Positions 61,001-64,000 of a DNA stretch of 64,000 bases are shown one piece after another; position 1 is the stretch's first letter, and every line of letters begins with the position of its first letter. A program made the translations under genes and the position numbers. The DNA comes from Patiria miniata (Eukaryota; Echinodermata; Asteroidea; Valvatida; Asterinidae): contig NW_024037062.1 in assembly GCF_015706575.1 (NCBI RefSeq), positions 864,811 through 928,810 of the forward strand, in the 5' to 3' direction. The notes under the pieces are model-generated. The model did not search any database, was not told where the DNA came from, and saw nothing but the letters and a program-made list of their open reading frames with translations.

Positions 61001-62707
61001 ATGCAGCCATTGCGGCGCAAAGCAGCTAAAATCAACCACAATAACCATCTCTGCCCTCACAGGTACCCATCTACTCCTGGGTGGGGAGAAGCAATGAGTG
61101 ACAAAATGCCTTGCCCAAGGGCACACGCAGTGCAACCCCAGGCTGGACTCGAACCCACAACCTGCAGAATTACCCACAGACCTTGGGTTTGATGCCCAAG
61201 CCCATGAGACCATGACACTCCACATGCAAAACACAATGTCGCCGACTAAGTTTCTATAAATCTGTGCAACTTGTTGCATGCCCACAACGGAACCTGAAAA
61301 CGTTGGGGATTTCTGGTTATGATTTCAAAGTGAAGAACCTTAAAAGGTGAGTTAAGAAACACAACAGTTGTCTTACATTGCGATGAGTTGAATCTTGAAC
61401 TTGATGGAGGAAGGGTTGAATTCTGGTTTGCTCAGATTATGCTCGCAGTCCTGTCGATAATAAAAATGAAAAAAAAAGGAAGTGCGGAATTAGACAAAGT
61501 TGTGTTCTCTAGTCAGGCATGCAAATGGGAATTTAGAAAAAAAATAAGGAAACTCCAAAACACACAAGACTTTGTAAAGTGTTTTTCAATTTGTAAAGGC
61601 ATTCATGAGAACTAAAAAAAGAGGAAATCAGCGGATCCGAGGAAAAGTTGCATGCCTGTCTAGTTAGTTGGAGATGTCAATGCCCTCCATATGGAGTGAT
61701 TCGGAGTTTGCTCATTCGTTTATCATAGGATTAGTTTTGGATTTCTTGGAGCATGTCGTTTCGGCTGCAATAAAGTGCACGAGGTAAACATGGTGCATTT
61801 TCTTCAGGCAATTTGAGGCGCTTCAGAATGTATGGTGAAGCAAATTTTAATCTCCTAGTTGGACGTCAATATTCAGAGCAATATGTAAAACCCTTTAAAA
61901 CCCTGCAGGTCCGTTTTAGGTGAAGGGATATGAAGTGTTACAGTAACTGTGTCACAGAGAGTCACTGCACACAAAACAGCACTGTGGAGAGCAGTGAAGC
62001 GTGACTGAATCTGCCTGCTTGCCCTGAGCTTAACCACACACAAGAATTGTGTAGGGATTTGAAGTGTTATCCATACTCCACAGAAGATTACTTCAAGGAA
62101 TTTGAAATGTGGATACTAACACTTTTGGCAAAAGTGAAGTTGCAAAACTTCAAGTGTTACGGTTTTAGAGGTGGGAACCAAACCCAGAATGCTGTTCAAG
62201 GGAAAACCCACCGAATCAGGCAGGGACTGAAAACCAAATCCAGAAGACTAGGAGGGTTGATCTAGGGGAGCCAGGTTGGTGGAGCGTTCTTTCCTTGCTG
62301 TCCACCGCTGTGACCAGGGTTCGAATCCCGCCTGGGCCAATATGTGGATTGGGTTTTCAGTCCCTGCCTGATTCCGTGGGTTTTATCCTAGAACATTACT
62401 CTGGGGTTTTCCTCCCATCTCTAAAACTGTAATGTCTTTTCATTGTCTTCTCTCTACAGGTTTCTTCAGGCTTGCGAGCTACAGTGCCTGGGGTGCTTTT
62501 GAGGAATCCTTGGTTTCATTACCAGAAAATTTTATGAGTGGATACCACCGCCCGACTGCCCAGTACTGGTTTAGTGGGACACTGTCAGCCAACTCACCCT
62601 GCATCTTTGAGAGCGTTTGATGAGCAGATGTTTGTGTCTTGGATACAGATCATTGACAATGGACGCTGACATCTCAGGCTGTAAGAAACGCTGGCGGATG
62701 CTGGGAA
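57943..62707 (-). CDS. DCTN4: Dynactin subunit 4 (p62), C-terminal part
   Basis: DCTN4 belongs to the pointed-end complex of dynactin, the dynein activator. Six exons join in phase: 62598-62707, 61377-61450, 60552-60714, 60009-60109, 59764-59842 and 57943-58083 (stop TGA). They give about 222 residues. [57 protein letters not shown] and [15 protein letters not shown] closely match vertebrate DCTN4. The N-terminal half, with its Cys-rich zinc-binding region, must lie beyond 62707, probably past the right edge. The linker [13 protein letters not shown] is acidic, as in the family. Confidence 0.95.
58163..58862. mobile_element. GAGTC-rich inverted-repeat element
   Basis: Begins AGAGTTGTAACGAGTCACTG and ends GAGTCATTGACTTGAGTCAT, with dense GACTCGAGTCGAGTC runs near both ends and an ordinary 300-bp core. 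A solitary end of the same family lies at 11527-11590, with degenerate pieces at 31655. It sits in the last DCTN4 intron. Confidence 0.65.
58866..59165 (-). repeat. CAAGTCAATCA-type degenerate array in DCTN4 intron
   Basis: Units of 11-12 bp, CAAGTCAATCA and variants, on the plus strand, which read TGATTGACTTG in DCTN4 sense. A short outlier lies at 58120-58160. More degenerate than the arrays at 17895 and 32985. Confidence 0.8.
59248..59663. mobile_element. Mutator-like long-inverted-repeat MITE
   Basis: A 416-bp fold-back starting TAGCCCCATAAAATGCGGCC and ending GGCCACATTTATGGGGCTA. Arms of about 190 bp pair almost throughout. GTGAGCAGC (59239-59247) and GTGAACAGC (59664-59672) form a 9-base target duplication with one mismatch. 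Long arms and a 9-bp duplication suggest a Mutator-type element. Confidence 0.75.
59764..59842 (-). CDS. DCTN4: DCTN4 exon
   Basis: Encodes [20 protein letters not shown] and AVGDVI after a split Glu codon. The donor is ATT|GTAAGT. Matches the FRKANKVG-FIKVTP block of vertebrate DCTN4. Confidence 0.95.
60009..60109 (-). CDS. DCTN4: DCTN4 exon
   Basis: Encodes [20 protein letters not shown] and [23 protein letters not shown] matches the family, followed by an acidic Ser-rich linker. The acceptor is TGCTGAAG, which is unusual; phase and homology support it. Confidence 0.9.
60552..60714 (-). CDS. DCTN4: DCTN4 exon
   Basis: Encodes [40 protein letters not shown] and [33 protein letters not shown] is diagnostic for DCTN4. 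Confidence 0.95.
60966..61222 (-). repeat. tRNA-derived SINE in DCTN4 intron
   Basis: Sense-strand order as at 43625: a head with GGTTCGAGTCCAGCCTGGGG, then CCTTGGGCAAGGCATTTTGT and CACCCAGGAGTAGATGGGTA, then a GAGCTGAGATTG tail. Its head is the closest match to the 89-bp minisatellite unit at 15105. Confidence 0.75.
61377..61450 (-). CDS. DCTN4: DCTN4 exon
   Basis: Encodes [20 protein letters not shown] and QLIA plus two bases. Nearly identical to [20 protein letters not shown] of vertebrate DCTN4. Donor AT|GTAAGA. Confidence 0.97.
62155..62460. repeat. Head-to-head inverted pair of tRNA-related repeats
   Basis: 62155-62250 (minus) and 62265-62460 (plus) are inverted copies sharing TTTTCAGTCCCTGCCTGATT and CCTCCCATCTCTAAAACTGT. 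The plus copy starts with a tRNA-like head containing the B-box GGGTTCGAATCCCGCC. The pair could fold into an RNA hairpin in the DCTN4 intron. Confidence 0.6.
62598..62707 (-). CDS. DCTN4: DCTN4 exon (most upstream found)
   Basis: Encodes [20 protein letters not shown] and [32 protein letters not shown] is diagnostic. The acceptor is taken at GGTCTAG; an alternative TTCTTACAG inside would shorten it. The donor is AGG|GTGAGT. Confidence 0.9.
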
Positions 62708-62937
62708 CTAGACCGAGGGAGAAATCATCCATCAAAACAAACAATCCATTTTTGAAAGAGATTCTGACAAATTTAACAGGAAATGGCGTCTGATGGAAGA
62801 CAGCCCTATTCAACTTTGAGAAATGTTCATAAGTGATGGTTTTGGGGAGGGAATGTTAGTTTACAGTTTGAAAGAAAATGTGAAACTGTGTCTATTAAGC
62901 ATTATATTCAGTAATTTTCAAGTTAAACAAAGAAATT

Positions 62938-63009
62938 GACTGGAGCAGGGTTTGAACCTGCGACAACCAGATTGCCGTTCCGGTGCTCTACCAACTGAGC
63001 CATTCAGCC
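62938..63009 (-). tRNA. tRNA-like sequence, possible pseudogene
   Basis: The minus strand gives 72 bases: acceptor GGCTGAA pairing with TCCAGTC (one mismatch, one G-T), a D arm GCTCAGTTGGTAGAGC, an anticodon arm CCGGA/TCTGG, and a T arm GCAGGTTCAAACCCTGC. The anticodon loop ACGGCAA has C where U33 is expected and would place GGC at 34-36. That and the mismatch suggest a decayed tRNA or a SINE head. Confidence 0.45.
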
Positions 63010-63424
63010 CTATGTTAGAGATTCCCCATTTGGTCAATTCTTTCATTTGTCAATCTCTTTGTCTTTCACTATTAACTAATTACCTCAAATGTTTCAATTT
63101 TCTTTTTGTAAACCTTTAAACCTCCATATGGGACATTTTGGCTAAATTCCCTTGCTCAACTAGTCAACAACGTGCAACACATGTCAAAGTGAGAACCCTG
63201 CCCAGTGCAGCAAGATCCAACAGGTCAAAACTCCCCAAGGCCTAACTGCCTCAGAGTCTGTGGTCACTGAATGCAGCAGGACACAACTGTGGCATCGTTC
63301 AATGGGACTAGCTCTCATTGTCTCAGAATTGGCTGTTTATTCTCTGGTGTTGATGGCTCGATGCAGCAAGGTGCCACAGACTTTTACAACCTGTTGCACT
63401 GTGTCGCGTTTTGCAAAGTTAGGG

Positions 63425-63942
63425 TTAAAGCTATAGTCCATCATTTGCAGCCATCCGAAAAGTAACTGGCGTAATTATTGTTGAAAAACAAACTTAGTTG
63501 AAAGATAGTAATGGAACTAAACTCCCTGTGAAATTATTCTTTCTGGGAAGCTGTCATTTTGAAGTAATCAACGAAAGAAGGCATTTCCAACGGTGATTCT
63601 TAAGAAGCACCGTAGGAAAATTTAAATTAGTAGTTCGTTTTGTTATTCAGCGCAGCGCGCACAAGTATTGGAACGACGCACACGCACGCGCGGTTGTTAT
63701 AATTCGTCGGATCAGTGCGCTACGTTGCGTATAGCTGCAATTCAAAACAATTCGAAACATGATCAGTAACTTTTGATTTGATATTGAGATCTTAGAATGC
63801 TGCTTTTCTCGGAATGAACAGCTGAAGCTTAGCTGAAACTTCATCAGGTTAGTTGCTCAGTATCCTTCATTAGATTTTGAACTCTTTTGTTGCTTCAAAT
63901 GAACAAAATGCACAAATTACAAATGATGGACTGTAGCTTTAA
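63425..63942. mobile_element. Inverted-repeat element with central palindrome, copy 3
   Basis: Same family as 30775-31325: ends TTAAAGCTATAGTCCATCAT and ATGATGGACTGTAGCTTTAA. The central palindrome is degraded (AACGGTGATTCTTAAGAAGC). It lies in an upstream DCTN4 intron or flank. Confidence 0.8.
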
Positions 63943-64000
63943 TATTACTGAAAGGCAGTTTTCATTACTCTTTTCTGGGCGGAGTTTAAGGGTTGTGTCA

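Noticed and set aside
1-64000. Autonomous transposon, retroelement or virus-like coding genes
   Set aside because: I looked for reverse transcriptase, integrase, transposase and capsid-like frames and recognised none; all mobile elements here appear non-autonomous.

Overview
The window is intron-rich animal nuclear DNA, probably from a marine invertebrate and perhaps an echinoderm or other non-vertebrate deuterostome. That placement is an inference: exons are short with GT/AG borders, introns are long, MITE- and SINE-like repeats are dense, and the two recognisable proteins resemble their vertebrate counterparts. No bacterial features, rRNA, CRISPR array or autonomous transposon gene was seen.

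483-36234 (+) holds an aminopeptidase N-like M1 zinc metallopeptidase. Nineteen downstream exons join in phase into a common catalytic body. Upstream lie three intact alternative first exons (483, 2477, 6091) and a decayed fourth (6817). Each intact first exon has its own start codon, cytoplasmic tail, transmembrane anchor and stalk, and all three end in the same splice phase. With exon 1a the protein is about 1009 residues, a type II membrane ectopeptidase. It keeps HEXXH-18-E and the catalytic Tyr, but the exopeptidase motif reads GAMEH instead of GAMEN.

The introns of this gene are full of repeats: an 89-bp minisatellite apparently derived from a SINE head (15105-16170), two TGATTGACTTG-type arrays (17895-18325 and 32985-33705), a 4.7-kb CAACC/CAACT pentanucleotide array (18895-23575), and many short inverted-repeat elements, several with clean target-site duplications.

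36235-43197 is AT-rich convergent intergenic DNA. 43198-53732 (-) contains exons of a gene I do not recognise, with a likely first exon at 53695-53732 and E-boxes upstream. 57943-62707 (-) is the C-terminal part of DCTN4 (dynactin p62), whose 5' exons lie beyond the right edge. Between these genes are SINEs, hAT-, piggyBac- and Mutator-like MITEs and a GAGTC-rich element.

The most interesting features are the tandem alternative first exons with a homogenised ectodomain segment, the GAMEH substitution, the giant G4-prone intronic array, and two places where repeats overlap predicted splice sites of the unrecognised gene.
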